A DNA stretch of 64,000 bases from Pseudomonas brassicacearum subsp. brassicacearum (GCF_008801605.1 NZ_VZPJ01000006.1:124001-188000), one strand, 5' to 3'. Numbered from the stretch's first letter, positions 49,821 through 59,750 are shown. A program made the numbers and translations. The notes: generated from the sequence alone by a model not told the origin.

Positions 49821-51307
49821 GGTGAATGCTCCTCCAACAACTGACGAATGGCCGGAATCAGATCGGTGGCCGCCACACCCCGCCCCGAGCGACCGGCCTG
49901 GGCACCTGCGTTGGCATGCAGCCAGACCGCCAGGCACGCGGCCTCGAACCCCTCCATGCCCTGGGCCAGCAAGGCGCCGACCACGCCAGCCAGCACATCC
50001 CCCAGGCCTGCCGTGGCCATGGCCGGATGGCCCTGGCTGCAAACCGCCAGGCGACCGTCCGGGCTGGCAATCAGGCTGCCGGCGCCCTTGAGGATCACCG
50101 TGGCGGTGTATTTCTGGCTCAATGCATGGGCCGCCGCCGGACGGTCGGCCTGCACCTGGGCTGTGGATAACTCCAACAATCGCGCCGCCTCGCCCGGGTG
50201 CGGGGTGATGACACACTGTTCAGGCAAGCGAACCTCGCCGCTGCTCAACACGTTCAGCGCATCGGCATCCCATACTTGCGGCAGCGGCGCATTGGCCGCC
50301 GCCGACAACAGGCTGCGCCCCCACGCGGCTTGGCCCAGGCCCGGCCCGACCACCAGCACGCTGGCCTGCTGGAGCAAGCCCATCAATTGGTTCGCCGAAT
50401 GGGTGCCTTGCACCATCACTTCCGGCAAACGCGTCAGCGCGGCGGATACATGCTCGCAGCGGGTCGCCATCGAAACCATCCCCGCACCGCAGCGCAGGGC
50501 GCTTTCGGCGCTCATCTGGATCGCGCCGCCAAAGCCCCGGTCGCCACCGATCAACAGCACGTGACCGAACTTGCCTTTGTGGGACGTGGCGGCACGAGGC
50601 GTCAGACGTGGCAGATTATGGGGTGAGAGCAATCGGGCACTGGCCGGTGCCGTGTCAACAATATCTGGATCGGCGTGCAGGTCGTTGAACACCAGTTCAC
50701 CGACCCGGTCCGCCGCTTCGCCGGTAAACAGACCAAGCTTCAAGCCAATAAAGGTCACGGTGAGGTCGGCCACCACCGCCGTGCCCAGTACCCGACCGGT
50801 ATCGGCGCACAACCCCGAGGGGATATCCACCGCTGCGACCGGCAGACCGCTGACATTGATCGTATCGATAGCCCGCACATAAGGCTCGCGCACATCACCA
50901 CTCAAGCCCGTACCGAGCAGCGCATCCAGCAACACACCGCGCAATTCAGCCTCATCCGACCACGGTTCCATCGGCACGCCCACCGCCACCGCCTCGGCGT
51001 GGGCATTGGCGGCGTCACCCTGCAAGCGCCGGGGTTCGCCCACCGTCAGCACCCGCACCGACCAGCCGGCGCGCCGGGCCAGGGTCGCGACCAGGTAGCC
51101 ATCGCCAGCGTTGTTGCCATGCCCGGCCAGCACCGTCAGCTCCTGGGCGTCAGGCCAGCGCCGGACGATCGCTCGCCAGGTGGCGCGGGCGGCGCGCTGC
51201 ATCAATTCGAAACCGGTGGTGCCGGCCGCGATCAGTTGTGCGTCGAGGGCCCGGACCTGCGCGGCGCTGTACAGCGCGTCGGGAAAATCATCTTTAGTGT
51301 GCGGCAT
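49808..51307 (-). CDS. nnr: Bifunctional NAD(P)HX epimerase / ADP-dependent dehydratase
   Basis: 499-residue repair enzyme. The N-terminal YjeF-like epimerase domain (about 1-215) has VLAGHGNNAGDGYL, and the C-terminal ribokinase-like dehydratase domain has AGLGDVLAGVVGALL with the ATP/ADP-site GxGD. It restores hydrated NAD(P)H. First gene of the tsaE-amiB-mutL series; divergent from queG with 63 bp between starts. Confidence 0.95.
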   Translation of the reverse strand: MPHTKDDFPDALYSAAQVRALDAQLIAAGTTGFELMQRAARATWRAIVRRWPDAQELTVLAGHGNNAGDGYLVATLARRAGWSVRVLTVGEPRRLQGDAANAHAEAVAVGVPMEPWSDEAELRGVLLDALLGTGLSGDVREPYVRAIDTINVSGLPVAAVDIPSGLCADTGRVLGTAVVADLTVTFIGLKLGLFTGEAADRVGELVFNDLHADPDIVDTAPASARLLSPHNLPRLTPRAATSHKGKFGHVLLIGGDRGFGGAIQMSAESALRCGAGMVSMATRCEHVSAALTRLPEVMVQGTHSANQLMGLLQQASVLVVGPGLGQAAWGRSLLSAAANAPLPQVWDADALNVLSSGEVRLPEQCVITPHPGEAARLLELSTAQVQADRPAAAHALSQKYTATVILKGAGSLIASPDGRLAVCSQGHPAMATAGLGDVLAGVVGALLAQGMEGFEAACLAVWLHANAGAQAGRSGRGVAATDLIPAIRQLLEEHSPCLK

Positions 51308-51370
51308 GCGTCTTCGGGCTCCGATGTCTGGCAGAATTATACGCATCTCAGCTCTGGTTTCTCTCGCCTC

Positions 51371-52450
51371 ATGCCTGCCATTCCCACAGACCTCCCCGCC
51401 CTCGCCCAATCCATCAAGGAGTGGGGCCGCGAGCTGGGCTTCCAGCAGGTCGGCATCAGCGGCCTGGACCTTGCCGAGCATGAGCAACACCTGCAACGCT
51501 GGCTCGATGCCGGCTACCACGGCGAAATGGACTACATGGGCGCCCACGGCAGCAAACGCTCGCATCCCGAGGAACTGGTGCCGGGTACGCTACGGGTGGT
51601 TTCCCTGCGCATGGACTACCTGTCGGGCGACACGCACATGGCGCAGATGCTCGGCCAACCGGAGAAAGCCTACGTCTCGCGTTATGCATTGGGCCGCGAT
51701 TACCACAAATTGATCCGTAAACGTGTACAGCAACTGGCAGAAAAAATTCAGGCGGTGATCGGTCCCTTTGGTTATCGCGCCTTCGTCGACAGCGCGCCGG
51801 TCCTGGAAAAAGCCATCGCCGAACAGGCCGGCCTGGGCTGGATCGGTAAAAATACCCTGGTGTTGAACCGCAAGGCCGGCAGCTATTTCTTCCTGAGCGA
51901 GCTGTTTGTCGACCTGCCGCTACCGGTGGATCCACCCCATGCCAGCGAACATTGCGGAAAATGCACCGCGTGCCTGGACATCTGTCCTACGAATGCCTTC
52001 GTCGGGCCCTACGTACTCGATGCCCGCCGCTGCATTTCCTACCTGACCATCGAGCTGAAAAGCGCCATCCCCGAAGAACTGCGGCCGTTGATCGGCAACC
52101 GGGTGTTCGGCTGCGATGACTGCCAGATCGTCTGCCCATGGAACCGCTTCGCCCGGCCGTCCGGGGAAAGCGACTTCAAGCCACGGCACAACCTGGACAA
52201 TGCCGGGCTGGCCGAGCTGTTCATGTGGGACGAAACGACGTTCCTGAGCAGCACCGAAGGCTCGCCGCTGCGCCGCGCCGGTTACGAGCGCTGGCTGCGC
52301 AACCTGGCAGTGGGCCTGGGTAATGCGCCGTCAACGATTCCCGTGCTGCAAGCGCTGGAGGCGCGGCGCGACTACCCGTCGGAGCTGGTGCGCGAGCACG
52401 TGGAGTGGGCGTTGCGGCAACATGCCGAGCGTCAAGCCTCGTCGTTGTAG
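51371..52450 (+). CDS. queG: Epoxyqueuosine reductase QueG
   Basis: 359-residue cobalamin- and iron-sulfur-dependent reductase finishing queuosine in tRNA. Two 4Fe-4S motifs are visible: CGKCTACLDICP and a later CDDCQIVCPWN with a preceding Cys. The start at 51371 (MPAIPTDLPAL) follows the divergent nnr promoter region. Its 3' end overlaps the convergent TRIC gene by 19 bp. Confidence 0.96.
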   Translation: MPAIPTDLPALAQSIKEWGRELGFQQVGISGLDLAEHEQHLQRWLDAGYHGEMDYMGAHGSKRSHPEELVPGTLRVVSLRMDYLSGDTHMAQMLGQPEKAYVSRYALGRDYHKLIRKRVQQLAEKIQAVIGPFGYRAFVDSAPVLEKAIAEQAGLGWIGKNTLVLNRKAGSYFFLSELFVDLPLPVDPPHASEHCGKCTACLDICPTNAFVGPYVLDARRCISYLTIELKSAIPEELRPLIGNRVFGCDDCQIVCPWNRFARPSGESDFKPRHNLDNAGLAELFMWDETTFLSSTEGSPLRRAGYERWLRNLAVGLGNAPSTIPVLQALEARRDYPSELVREHVEWALRQHAERQASSL

Positions 52451-53043
52451 ACGAACTTCGGCATTTCCCAGTGAAAACGGATCGCCAGGAGCCGCAACAG
52501 GAAACCGCCGAACAAAGTGATGAGGATCGCCTGTTCGCTTGGCAGTTGCAGGAAGACGCACAGCAGATAACACCACGCAGCGGCAAACGAAACGCTGGCG
52601 TAGAGCTCCCGACGGAAGATCAACGGAATATCGTTGCAGAAGATGTCCCGCAGAATGCCGCCGAACACCCCAGTGATCACTCCGCTGACCGACGCCACCA
52701 GCATGCCATGGCCCATTTCCAGGGCCGTCATGCAGCCGATCAGGGTGAACGCCACCAGCCCCGCGGCGTCGAGCACCAGGAACAATGAACGCAGATGGCG
52801 CATCCAGCGCGCCAGGAACACCGTCAACATCGCTGCGGCAGTGGTCAGCACCAGGTATTCGGGGTGCTTGACCCACGTGAGCGGGTAATGCCCGAGCAGC
52901 ACGTCACGCACCGAACCGCCACCCAGCGCCGTGACACAGGCGATCAGCACCACGCCGAACCAGTCCATACCCCGACGCCCGGCAGACAAGGCGCCAGTCA
53001 TGGCTTCAGCGGTGATGGCGATCAGATAAAGCATCAGCAACAT
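52432..53043 (-). CDS. TRIC-family cation channel protein (formerly YicG/UPF0126)
   Basis: 203-residue inner-membrane protein with seven predicted helices and the internal repeat GGGSVRDVLLGHYPLTW / GGILRDIFCNDIPLIF typical of the bacterial TRIC family, which forms trimeric K+ channels. The physiological role in bacteria is uncertain. It is convergent with queG. Confidence 0.9.
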   Translation of the reverse strand: MLLMLYLIAITAEAMTGALSAGRRGMDWFGVVLIACVTALGGGSVRDVLLGHYPLTWVKHPEYLVLTTAAAMLTVFLARWMRHLRSLFLVLDAAGLVAFTLIGCMTALEMGHGMLVASVSGVITGVFGGILRDIFCNDIPLIFRRELYASVSFAAAWCYLLCVFLQLPSEQAILITLFGGFLLRLLAIRFHWEMPKFVYNDEA

Positions 53044-53148
53044 GATGGCGGTCCTTACGAGAAGGCGCGCAGTCTAGCCATTTCGGGCAGGCACCAAAAG
53101 AGGGCAGCCATCGACCAAGCCAAACAAGGAATCTGTGGTCAGGATATC

Positions 53149-53236
53149 CGTGGGAGCAAGGCTTGCCCGCGATGAAGGCTATGCGGTCTTCCAGGGACCC
53201 AGTCGCCTGTTTCGCGAGCAAGCTTTGCTCCCACAA
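53149..53236. repeat. REP doublet (REPIN), mixed unit types
   Basis: Left unit (53149-53174) reads GTGGGAGCAAGGCTTGCCCG, the right (53210-53236) ends CGCGAGCAAGCTTTGCTCCC. The two units belong to different sub-classes. Confidence 0.85.
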
Positions 53237-53269
53237 ATCCCCGCGCCACAAGAGCGCCGTGCGCTTCAA

Positions 53270-53812
53270 TCAGAACTTGATGAAGTGCTTACGGTAATGC
53301 TGCAACTCGGCAATGGACTCGCGGATGTCGTCCAGGGCCAGGTGGCTGCCGCCCTTCTGGAAACTGTCGCGTACTTGCGGTGCCCAGCGGGCGGCCAGTT
53401 CCTTGAGGGTGGAGACGTCCAGGTTGCGGTAGTGGAAGTAGCTTTCCAGGGATTTCATGTGGGTGTACAGGAAGCGACGATCCTGGCAGATGCTGTTGCC
53501 GCAGATCGGCGACTTGCCCTTGGGCACCCACTGCTCCAGGAAGGCGATGGTCTGGGCTTCGGCCTCGGCCATGCTGATCTTGCTCTCGCGCACCCGCTGG
53601 GTCAGGCCCGAGCCGCCGTGCTGGCGAGTGTTCCATTCGTCCATGCCGGCCAGGATCTCGTCGCTGTGATGGATCGCAATGACCGGGCCTTCGGCCAAGG
53701 TGTTGAGGTCGCTGTCGGTGACGATGGTGGCCATTTCGATGATGACGTCGGTGTCCGGGTTCAGACCGGTCATTTCCAGGTCGATCCAGATCAGGTTCTG
53801 CGGGTTTTGCAT
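53270..53812 (-). CDS. orn: Oligoribonuclease Orn
   Basis: 180-residue DEDDh exonuclease that degrades 2-5-nt RNAs and pGpG, the last step of c-di-GMP turnover. The first acidic motif is WIDLEMTGL near residue 9, the C-terminal [11 protein letters not shown] fits the family. The start at 53812 has GAGGAG eight bases upstream. Divergent from rsgA with 109 bp between. Confidence 0.97.
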   Translation of the reverse strand: MQNPQNLIWIDLEMTGLNPDTDVIIEMATIVTDSDLNTLAEGPVIAIHHSDEILAGMDEWNTRQHGGSGLTQRVRESKISMAEAEAQTIAFLEQWVPKGKSPICGNSICQDRRFLYTHMKSLESYFHYRNLDVSTLKELAARWAPQVRDSFQKGGSHLALDDIRESIAELQHYRKHFIKF

Positions 53813-53921
53813 AGGGAAGCTCCTCGGCGTAGCCACGCAGTTTAGCCTAGGCCGCCCCTTGGGCGTGCTAAACTCGCGACCGTTTTACCCTATTCGCTGC
53901 ATTTCTTCATACGGAACACCC

Positions 53922-54953
53922 ATGGCCAAACGCCAACTCAATCGTCGTCAAAACTGGCGCATCGAAAAGATCCAGGGCGAGCGCGCCGCCCGCGCCGCCA
54001 AACGCGAATCCAGTGCTGTCGAAGCCCTGGAGGGTGGCGACCTGGGCCCTGAACAGACCGGCCTGGTGATCGCCCACTTCGGCGTGCAGGTCGAGGTCGA
54101 AGCCCGGGAAGGCGAGCTGGCCGGCCAAGTGTTCCGCTGCCACTTGCGCGCCAACCTGCCGGCGCTGGTGACGGGCGATCAGGTCGTCTGGCGTGCCGGC
54201 AACCAGGGCATCGGCGTGATCGTCGCACAATTGCCGCGCCACACCGAACTGTGCCGTCCGGACAGCCGGGGCCAGCTCAAGCCCGTGGCCGCCAACGTCG
54301 ACATGATCGTCATCGTGTTCGCCCCGCTGCCCGAACCCCACGCCAACCTGATCGACCGTTATCTGGTGGCCGCCGAACACGCCGGCATCCGTCCGTTGTT
54401 GCTGCTCAACAAATTCGACCTGATCGACGAGCACAACGCCCCGGCGCTGAACGCCCTGCTGTCGGTCTATCGGGATCTGGGTTACCCGGTACTGGAAGTC
54501 TCGGCCCACCACGGCAACGGCATGGAGCAATTGCAACAGCAACTGGACGGGCACATCAGTGTGTTCGTCGGCCAGTCCGGCGTCGGCAAGTCATCGCTGG
54601 TCAACAGCCTGCTGCCGGACGTCGAGACGCGCGTCGGGCCGTTGTCCGAGCTGTCCGGCCAGGGCACCCACACCACCACCACCGCGCGGCTGTTCCACTT
54701 CCCCGGCGGCGGTGAATTGATCGACTCACCGGGCATCCGCGAGTTCGGCCTGGGCCACGTCAGCCGGGCCGATGTGGAAGCCGGGTTCATCGAGTTCAAT
54801 GAGCTGATCGGCACCTGCCGCTTCCGCGACTGCAAGCACGACCGCGAGCCCGGGTGTGCCCTGCTCAAGGCGCTGGAAGAAGGTCGCGTGCATCAGCAGC
54901 GGATGAACAGCTACCGCTCGATCATCGCCAGCTTGCCGGAAAGCAGTTACTGA
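53922..54953 (+). CDS. rsgA: Ribosome small-subunit GTPase RsgA
   Basis: 343-residue circularly permuted GTPase checking late 30S assembly. An OB-fold near 35-110, NKFD at 163-166 before Walker A GQSGVGKS at 217-224, and a zinc-binding [14 protein letters not shown] near residues 293-306. The start at 53922 ([12 protein letters not shown]) matches the family; the upstream frame overlaps orn and is not credible. Confidence 0.96.
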   Translation: MAKRQLNRRQNWRIEKIQGERAARAAKRESSAVEALEGGDLGPEQTGLVIAHFGVQVEVEAREGELAGQVFRCHLRANLPALVTGDQVVWRAGNQGIGVIVAQLPRHTELCRPDSRGQLKPVAANVDMIVIVFAPLPEPHANLIDRYLVAAEHAGIRPLLLLNKFDLIDEHNAPALNALLSVYRDLGYPVLEVSAHHGNGMEQLQQQLDGHISVFVGQSGVGKSSLVNSLLPDVETRVGPLSELSGQGTHTTTTARLFHFPGGGELIDSPGIREFGLGHVSRADVEAGFIEFNELIGTCRFRDCKHDREPGCALLKALEEGRVHQQRMNSYRSIIASLPESSY

Positions 54954-54975
54954 CCCGGATGTGAGCCGGACACAA

Positions 54976-55099
54976 TTGTGGCGAGGGGATTTATCCCCGC
55001 TGGGGCGCGAAGCGCCCCCCTTTGTATTCCATCTCGAGTATCAGATGAAAAGAGGGGCTGCTGCGCAACCCAGCGGGGATAAATCCCCTCGCCACAGGT
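54976..55099. repeat. Composite palindromic element between rsgA and motB
   Basis: Outer arms TTGTGGCGAGGGGATTTATC (54976 on) and the inverse ending CCTCGCCACA at 55097, with an inner GGGGCGC / GCGCCCC hairpin near 55001-55017. The outer arm is the same repeat as at 25559-25595. It can serve as terminator for both convergent genes. Confidence 0.8.
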
Positions 55100-55117
55100 T
55101 TGCTATCGCCAGTCAGA

Positions 55118-56152
55118 TCACTGTACCGGCGGCTCGGCCGGCTTGGGCGCCGCGTCGAACAGGTTCAGGCGTTCGCGCAGCTCATGGGCCGGCACGGGTT
55201 GCTGATCCGCTGGCAAGGCGTTCGGATCAACCGCAGCCCCAGGCGTGGCCGGCACTTCACCCGGCGCGCCCTGGCCCTGGGCCGGATCCGGTGCAGGGTC
55301 ATCGGTTTGCGAACCTTCGATGGCTTGCTGGGCCTTCTTGGTCAACACCACGATATCGATACGCCGGTTGACCGGGTTGAACGGGTCCTTGCGGTCGAAC
55401 AACGCCGAGGATGCGTAACCCACCACCCGCGCCACCTGCTCGTCCGGATAACTGCCAGCCACCAGGGCGCGACGTGCCGCGTTGGCACGGTTGGCGGACA
55501 GCTCCCAGTTGCCGAAATCACCTTTGCCGACGTAGGGCTTGGCATCGGTATGACCGCTGATGCTGATCTTGTTCGGCACCGCCTTGATGGTGTCGGCCAT
55601 GGCCAGCAGGATGTCTTCAAAATAAGGTTTCAGGCGCGCACTACCCGAGTCGAACATCGGCCGGTTCTCGGCGTCCATGATCTGGATGCGCAAGCCGTTC
55701 GGCGTGATCTCGAACAGGATCTGGTCCTTGAATTTCTGCAGTTGCGGGTTCTCTTCGACCTTGTTCTGCAATTCCTGCAGCAACAATTCCAGGCGTTCGC
55801 GCTCGATCTGCTCGGCCATGCCTTCGACCTGCTCGGTGTCCGTCGTCACCTTGTCGGGCTGGGGCTGGGATTTGACTTCGGGGTTGAGGGTCGTATCCGG
55901 TGCCAGGGTCGGTGATCCGCCCAGGTCGATGATGTACGGCGTGCCGCTTTCAGTAAAACCGACCGGGTCCTTGAAGTAACCGGCGATGGCGATCTTCTGT
56001 TCCGGGGTTGCCGTGGACAGCAGCCACAGCACCAGGAAGAACGCCATCATCGCCGTCGCGAAGTCGGCGAAGGCGATTTTCCAGGCGCCCCCGTGATGCC
56101 CCGCGGCGATGCGCTTGACGCGCTTGATTATAATCGGCTGGTTATTTTCCAT
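55118..56152 (-). CDS. motB: Flagellar motor protein MotB
   Basis: 344-residue stator protein. A single membrane helix near 27-49 carries the proton-site Asp30 (IAFADFATAMMAFF). The OmpA-like peptidoglycan-binding domain has SGHTDAKPYVGKG and NRRIDIVV, and there is a Pro-rich C-terminal tail. With MotA it drives rotation. Separated from motA by 164 bp, unusual for motAB, which are normally adjacent. Confidence 0.95.
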   Translation of the reverse strand: MENNQPIIIKRVKRIAAGHHGGAWKIAFADFATAMMAFFLVLWLLSTATPEQKIAIAGYFKDPVGFTESGTPYIIDLGGSPTLAPDTTLNPEVKSQPQPDKVTTDTEQVEGMAEQIERERLELLLQELQNKVEENPQLQKFKDQILFEITPNGLRIQIMDAENRPMFDSGSARLKPYFEDILLAMADTIKAVPNKISISGHTDAKPYVGKGDFGNWELSANRANAARRALVAGSYPDEQVARVVGYASSALFDRKDPFNPVNRRIDIVVLTKKAQQAIEGSQTDDPAPDPAQGQGAPGEVPATPGAAVDPNALPADQQPVPAHELRERLNLFDAAPKPAEPPVQ

Positions 56153-56198
56153 GACCTAGGTGCTCTGCTTCACAAATACTGTTCCATTTTGACGGTGC

Positions 56199-56277
56199 CT
56201 GTTGCTGCCATACGGCGTTGCCGCTCCTCGCCATAGCGGGCTATGACTCGTCGCGGCGCCTTGTCTGGCAGCAACAG
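56199..56277. repeat. Cruciform-forming repeat in the motA-motB gap
   Basis: Outer arms CTGTTGCTGCCA (56199-56210) / TGGCAGCAACAG (56266-56277), with an inner CATAG / CTATG hairpin. From memory, closely similar elements are scattered in other Pseudomonas genomes. It lies inside the operon, after motA. Confidence 0.75.
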
Positions 56278-56316
56278 CCACTCGCCAAAAAAGGAACGTA
56301 TTTGCAAAGCAAAGCA

Positions 56317-57168
56317 CTAACGACCGCGAACCGCTTGTTCCAGCTCGGCGAAGCTTGGACGGTGCGCCGGGTACAGGACCTTGCGACCGAACTCCACCGC
56401 CAGCGATGGCGGCATGCCGGAGGCCGAGGCCACCAGGGAAGCCTTGATGGCTTCGTAGACGTTGAGTTCTTCCTTGGCGTCGTGGGCCAGGGAGTGGGCC
56501 AGCGGGCCGAAGAAACCGTATGCGGCCAAAATACCGAAGAAGGTACCCACCAGTGCCGCACCAACGTGCAAGCCGATGGACTTCTGGTCGCCGTCGCCCA
56601 GGGACGCCATGGTCACCACGATACCCAATACCGCCGCGACGATACCGAAGCCAGGCATGGCGTCGGCGATACCGGTGACCGCGTGGGATGGATGCTCCAG
56701 GTCTTCCTTGAGGCTGTACAACTCCATGTCGAAGAGGCCTTCGAGTTCATGGGGCGCCATGTTACCGGACGACATGATGCGCAGGTAATCACAGATGAAC
56801 GCCGTCATGCGAGCGTCCTTGAGTACCGCAGGGTACTTGGCGAAAATCGGGCTGGCGGCAGCGTCTTCGATATCGCCTTCGATCGCCATCATGCCTTCAC
56901 GGCGGCTTTTGTTGAGGATCTCGTAGATCAGGCCCAGCACTTCGAGGTAGAAGGTGTGGCTGAAACGCGAACTGAACATGCCCAGGGATTTCTTGAGCAC
57001 GTGCATCGTCATGTAGCCGGGGTTGGCCTGCAGGAATGCACCGAGGGCCGCGCCACCGATGATCATCACCTCGAAAGGTTGGATCAGGGCGGCAATCTTG
57101 CCATGGGAAAGCACGTATCCGCCGAGCACGCTCGCGAACACGACGATGATGCCGATAATTTTAGCCAT
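56317..57168 (-). CDS. motA: Flagellar motor stator protein MotA
   Basis: 283-residue proton-channel protein with four membrane helices, two near the N-terminus (3-50) and two near 170-220, with a large cytoplasmic loop between. The start at 57168 (MAKIIGIIVVFASVLGGY) is the standard MotA N-terminus. A FliA-type promoter lies 69 bp upstream. Confidence 0.96.
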   Translation of the reverse strand: MAKIIGIIVVFASVLGGYVLSHGKIAALIQPFEVMIIGGAALGAFLQANPGYMTMHVLKKSLGMFSSRFSHTFYLEVLGLIYEILNKSRREGMMAIEGDIEDAAASPIFAKYPAVLKDARMTAFICDYLRIMSSGNMAPHELEGLFDMELYSLKEDLEHPSHAVTGIADAMPGFGIVAAVLGIVVTMASLGDGDQKSIGLHVGAALVGTFFGILAAYGFFGPLAHSLAHDAKEELNVYEAIKASLVASASGMPPSLAVEFGRKVLYPAHRPSFAELEQAVRGR

Positions 57169-57236
57169 AGATAGAAAGTACTTATTTAAGTCGGGTTCAA
57201 GGTCATATTCGGAAGCTGAAAAATCTCTTCTTCTAC

Positions 57237-57263
57237 TTATCGGCAAAACTGCGCCAGACTATA
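57237..57263 (-). promoter_or_regulatory. FliA (sigma-28) promoter of motA
   Basis: Minus strand TATAGTCT at the -35, then GCCGATAA at the -10, an exact -10 match and 15-bp spacing from TATA. A 7-bp inverted repeat (CGCCAGA 57252-57258 / TCTGGCG 57270-57276) overlaps the -35. Confidence 0.8.
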
Positions 57264-57334
57264 GGCTGTTCTGGCGAAAAGCCAATTTGCCCCGTTCCGG
57301 GCGTAGAGAATTCATACGATGATCACGTCCAGCC

Positions 57335-58873
57335 ATGACTAACGAAACGAAGGTTCCAACGCCACGACCGACCACCCTCGAAGGCTGGGTGAAGCTGCTC
57401 GATGGCGTGCACCTGCCGGTGCCCCAGGCCAGCCATGACCTGGTCTGCAAGGCCATTGCCGACAGCCGCCGCTCGTTGCGTGACATCGCCGAACTGATGC
57501 AGGACAGCCCCGCCCTGGCCCTGAGCGTCATCCGCGAGGCCAACCATCACACCCATGGCAGCCTTGCTGAACCTGCGGAAAATCTCGAAGTGGCCATCAA
57601 CCGCCTCGGTCTCAAACGTACCGAGGAACTGCTCGCTCGCCTGCCGTCGTTGCCAGGGCACGAAATCCCCATCGCCTTGCGCCAGCTGCAATTGATCAGC
57701 CAACACGCCACGCAACAGGCCAATGGCTTTTTTGCCAGCCGCCTGGCGCGACTGTGGCAGGACATTCACTGGGGCAGCCTGTTGTTTCTCTCGCCGCTCT
57801 GGCCACTGGCCCTGACTCACCCGCGGTTGCTGGGGGAGTGGGAATTGCGGGTCGTCCACAAAGGCGAGCCCGCGCGCAAGGTTGAGCGCGAATTGTTCGG
57901 CGTCAGCCTGATGAAAATCTGCCTGGCGCTGGCAGAGACCTGGCGCCTGCCGATCTGGGTGACGCAAGGTTATCGCCTGCTGCTCAATGAACGCCGCGAG
58001 CTGGTGCAGGTTCTGCGCATCGCCCGGGACAGCGAGCACCCGCTGCGCCAGCAGAATCGCCTGGACGACGACCCAACCCTGCGGCGCTGGCTCAATCAAC
58101 CGGCCAATACCGTGTTGCTGGCCAACGGCCTGGCACTCTCAGCGCAACAGGCCTGGGACGGCCCCCACAGTGCCCGCTGGCAATACCTCACCAGTTTGTA
58201 CCTGCAGATGCCGATGGATGAGGTTCAGCAACAGCTGCACCAACAAGCCGTCACCAGCGCCCGTCATGACGCCATGCCAGACCTCTGGCATCCGGCCGTG
58301 GCGTTGCTCTGGCCCTGGGGCAGCCGTCGCATCCACCCCGGCTTGCTACCTGCTCCCCCACCCAGCGCCGAGGACCTGAGCCAGTGGCGCAAGCAATGTT
58401 CCGCACTGCTGGTGGAACCGAGCCCCTTCAGCAATGCCATGCACCTGACCACCTCGGCACGGGACGTGTTGGTGGCTTGCGGCATGCGCCGGGTGATGAT
58501 CCTGATGGCCGACCGCAACCAGACCAGCGTGCGCGTACACCAGACCGCCGGCCTGCCCAAAGAAGCCGCGGCCATGAGCTTTACCATCAGCCAGAGCAAA
58601 ATAGTGCAGCGGTTGCTGGCCCAGCAGGCCCAGGTTCGCCTGAACCCGGACAACAACGCGCAGTTTTCGGCGCTGCTGCCACCGGGCCTGCGCAGCCTGT
58701 TTCGCGGGGAGCACCTGCTGCTGCGCTCGCTGACCTGCAATGGCCGGGTGATCATGCTGGTGGTGGTGGACCAGGGCGGCGGACCGTTCTCGGACGTGAC
58801 CGTGCAAGCCTTCGGCAAAACCGTGCAATGCATCGAACGGGCCCTGCATACCTTTACCAACCGCGGCCGCTGA
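57335..58873 (+). CDS. HDOD domain protein
   Basis: 512-residue protein. The N-terminal half (about 20-250) is an HDOD domain, seen in MQDSPALALSVIREANHH and AINRLGLKRTEELLARLPSL; the rest is not recognised, though residues about 340-510 have the length and pattern of a GAF-like sensor. HDOD proteins act in c-di-GMP and motility signalling without catalysis of their own. Divergent from motA, which fits a motility link, by context only. Confidence 0.82.
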   Translation: MTNETKVPTPRPTTLEGWVKLLDGVHLPVPQASHDLVCKAIADSRRSLRDIAELMQDSPALALSVIREANHHTHGSLAEPAENLEVAINRLGLKRTEELLARLPSLPGHEIPIALRQLQLISQHATQQANGFFASRLARLWQDIHWGSLLFLSPLWPLALTHPRLLGEWELRVVHKGEPARKVERELFGVSLMKICLALAETWRLPIWVTQGYRLLLNERRELVQVLRIARDSEHPLRQQNRLDDDPTLRRWLNQPANTVLLANGLALSAQQAWDGPHSARWQYLTSLYLQMPMDEVQQQLHQQAVTSARHDAMPDLWHPAVALLWPWGSRRIHPGLLPAPPPSAEDLSQWRKQCSALLVEPSPFSNAMHLTTSARDVLVACGMRRVMILMADRNQTSVRVHQTAGLPKEAAAMSFTISQSKIVQRLLAQQAQVRLNPDNNAQFSALLPPGLRSLFRGEHLLLRSLTCNGRVIMLVVVDQGGGPFSDVTVQAFGKTVQCIERALHTFTNRGR

Positions 58874-58915
58874 ACTTGCTACAATCTTTTCCCTTTGCGC
58901 CCCTGGAGACCTCAC

Positions 58916-59731
58916 ATGCCTGACTTCTCTGGCTTGCCGCTGGTGATCGAGCCAAGCGAGCTGCTGCCGCGCCTCGACACCCGCGAACTGATTCTGGTGG
59001 ACCTGACCAGCGCCGCCCGCTACAGCACCGGCCATATCCCTGGCGCACGCTTCGTCGACCCCAAGCGTACCCAGCTCGGTCAACCGCCGGCGCCGGGCCT
59101 GCTGCCGGCCAAAGCCGACCTCGAAGCCCTGTTCGGCGAGCTCGGACACAACCCCGATGCGGTCTACGTGGTCTATGACGATGAAGGCGGCGGCTGGGCC
59201 GGGCGGTTTATCTGGCTGCTGGACGTGATCGGCCATTCAAACTACCACTACCTCGACGGCGGCTTGCTGTCGTGGCTGGACGAAGGCCTGCCGGTGTCCG
59301 TCGAAGTGCCTGCGCCCGTCGCAGGCCCGGTCAGCCTGACGCTGCACGAAACACCCACCGCCACCCGCGAGTACCTGCAAAGCCGCCTCGGTGCTGCCGA
59401 CCTGGCGATCTGGGACGCTCGCGGCCCGCTGGAATATTCCGGAGAGAAAGTCGTCGCAGCCCGAGGCGGACACATTCCCGGCGCGGTCAATTTCGAATGG
59501 ACTGCCGGCATGGACCAAGCGCGCAACCTGCGCATCCGCAAGGACATGCCGCAAATCCTCGAACAATTGGGCATCACGCCTGACAAAGAAATCATCACCC
59601 ACTGCCAGACTCACCACCGCTCCGGCTTCACCTACCTGGTGGCCAAGGCGCTCGGTTATCCACGAGTCAAAGGCTATGCCGGTTCCTGGGGTGAATGGGG
59701 CAACCACCCCGACACACCCATCGAGCTTTGA
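58916..59731 (+). CDS. rhdA: Thiosulfate sulfurtransferase (rhodanese) RhdA
   Basis: 271-residue tandem rhodanese. The C-terminal domain carries the active Cys230 in the loop CQTHHR, the same loop as Azotobacter RhdA. It transfers sulfane sulfur from thiosulfate to an acceptor such as cyanide. The start at 58916 (MPDFSGLPL) has GGAG upstream. Followed by psd after 19 bp, as in other Pseudomonas. Confidence 0.95.
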   Translation: MPDFSGLPLVIEPSELLPRLDTRELILVDLTSAARYSTGHIPGARFVDPKRTQLGQPPAPGLLPAKADLEALFGELGHNPDAVYVVYDDEGGGWAGRFIWLLDVIGHSNYHYLDGGLLSWLDEGLPVSVEVPAPVAGPVSLTLHETPTATREYLQSRLGAADLAIWDARGPLEYSGEKVVAARGGHIPGAVNFEWTAGMDQARNLRIRKDMPQILEQLGITPDKEIITHCQTHHRSGFTYLVAKALGYPRVKGYAGSWGEWGNHPDTPIEL

Positions 59732-59750
59732 AGGTTCTTAAGGACAGTTA

